This document shows, piece by piece, positions 63,765 to 64,000 of a DNA stretch of 64,000 nt. Position 1 is the stretch's first letter. Each line of letters opens with the position of its first letter. A program made the position numbers and the translations under genes. The stretch covers positions 46,042,356 to 46,106,355 of the forward strand of contig NW_024041150.1 in NCBI RefSeq assembly GCF_014851395.1, written 5' to 3'. The DNA is from Micropterus salmoides. Its lineage: Eukaryota > Chordata > Actinopteri > Centrarchiformes > Centrarchidae. Below the pieces are notes generated by a model. It ran no database searches and had not been told where the DNA came from. It saw nothing but the letters and a program-made list of their open reading frames with translations.

Positions 63765-64000
63765 ACGGTCCGCTCTGTACAGTTGGAAGCCTGCCAGCTG
63801 CAGCACGGAGTCCGGTATCAGTTCACACAGCCACGTCTCTGTGAAGCACAGAACAGAAGATGAATAAAAGAGAAAAGAGAAAAGTGTGAAATAAATCCAC
63901 TGGAGTTGTTCCCCTGATGTTCATGAGCTCTTCTCTGGTGAAAGATCTCCAGGAATCACAGCCAAAAACTGAGTTAACACACAAAAACAAGACAAAACAA
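63765..64000 (-). mobile_element. LINE endonuclease fragment running off the window
   Basis: On the minus strand ELMNIRGTTPVDLF (about 63930-63890) is followed, after a deletion and frameshift, by VLCFTETWLCELIPDSVLQL and AGFQLYRADR (about 63855-63770). TETW is the endonuclease catalytic Glu motif. Only the N-terminal part of ORF2 remains in the window. Confidence 0.75.

Overview
The window looks like teleost fish DNA. It carries fish-type non-LTR retrotransposons (L2/CR1-like, L1/Tx1-like and I/Nimb-like), Tc1/mariner elements, DIRS-like elements, tRNA-derived SINEs and a retroviral pol relic. The only complete cellular gene I can build is a vertebrate-type eIF4E2 (4EHP) gene. All identifications come from reading the sequence and from family knowledge; no database search was run.

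Layout. 1-4.26 kb: the end of a ~370-bp tandem repeat, then a 62-bp minisatellite with nested higher-order repeats. 4.7-10.8 kb: an AT-rich 27/33-bp minisatellite, several broken LINEs on both strands, and a 5'-truncated Tc1 element inserted in a LINE RNase H region. 11.46-22.1 kb: an eif4e2-like gene on the minus strand, with seven coding exons, 225 codons, phase-consistent junctions and GT/AG boundaries throughout. Its introns are largely made of minisatellites. 22.1-25.1 kb: a LINE 3' end and a 1,234-bp Tc1-like element with ~200-bp inverted repeats. 25.16-33.87 kb: an 8.7-kb minisatellite of 44-bp units (about 198 copies). 34.38-37.19 kb: a composite CA-rich minisatellite. 37.2-64 kb: a dense mosaic of LINE, ERV, L1, DIRS, Tc1, SINE and hAT-like relics, plus a small zinc-finger fragment.

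The main observation is in the eif4e2-like gene. Two of its intronic minisatellites have amplified genuine splice junctions. In intron 6 a 76-bp unit, repeated 55 times with no net length drift, contains the last ~38 nt of exon 6 plus its 5' splice site. In intron 2 a 40/45-bp unit contains the polypyrimidine tract, CAG and first bases of exon 3. The spliceosome therefore faces dozens of near-identical donors at one exon and many acceptor-like sites at another. Because TAC TAA follows the exon 6 donor directly, read-through would change only the last few residues of the protein.

There is no evidence of bacterial genes, operons, CRISPR arrays or RNA genes. Almost all open frames outside the eif4e2-like exons are by-products of tandem repeats or remnants of transposable elements.
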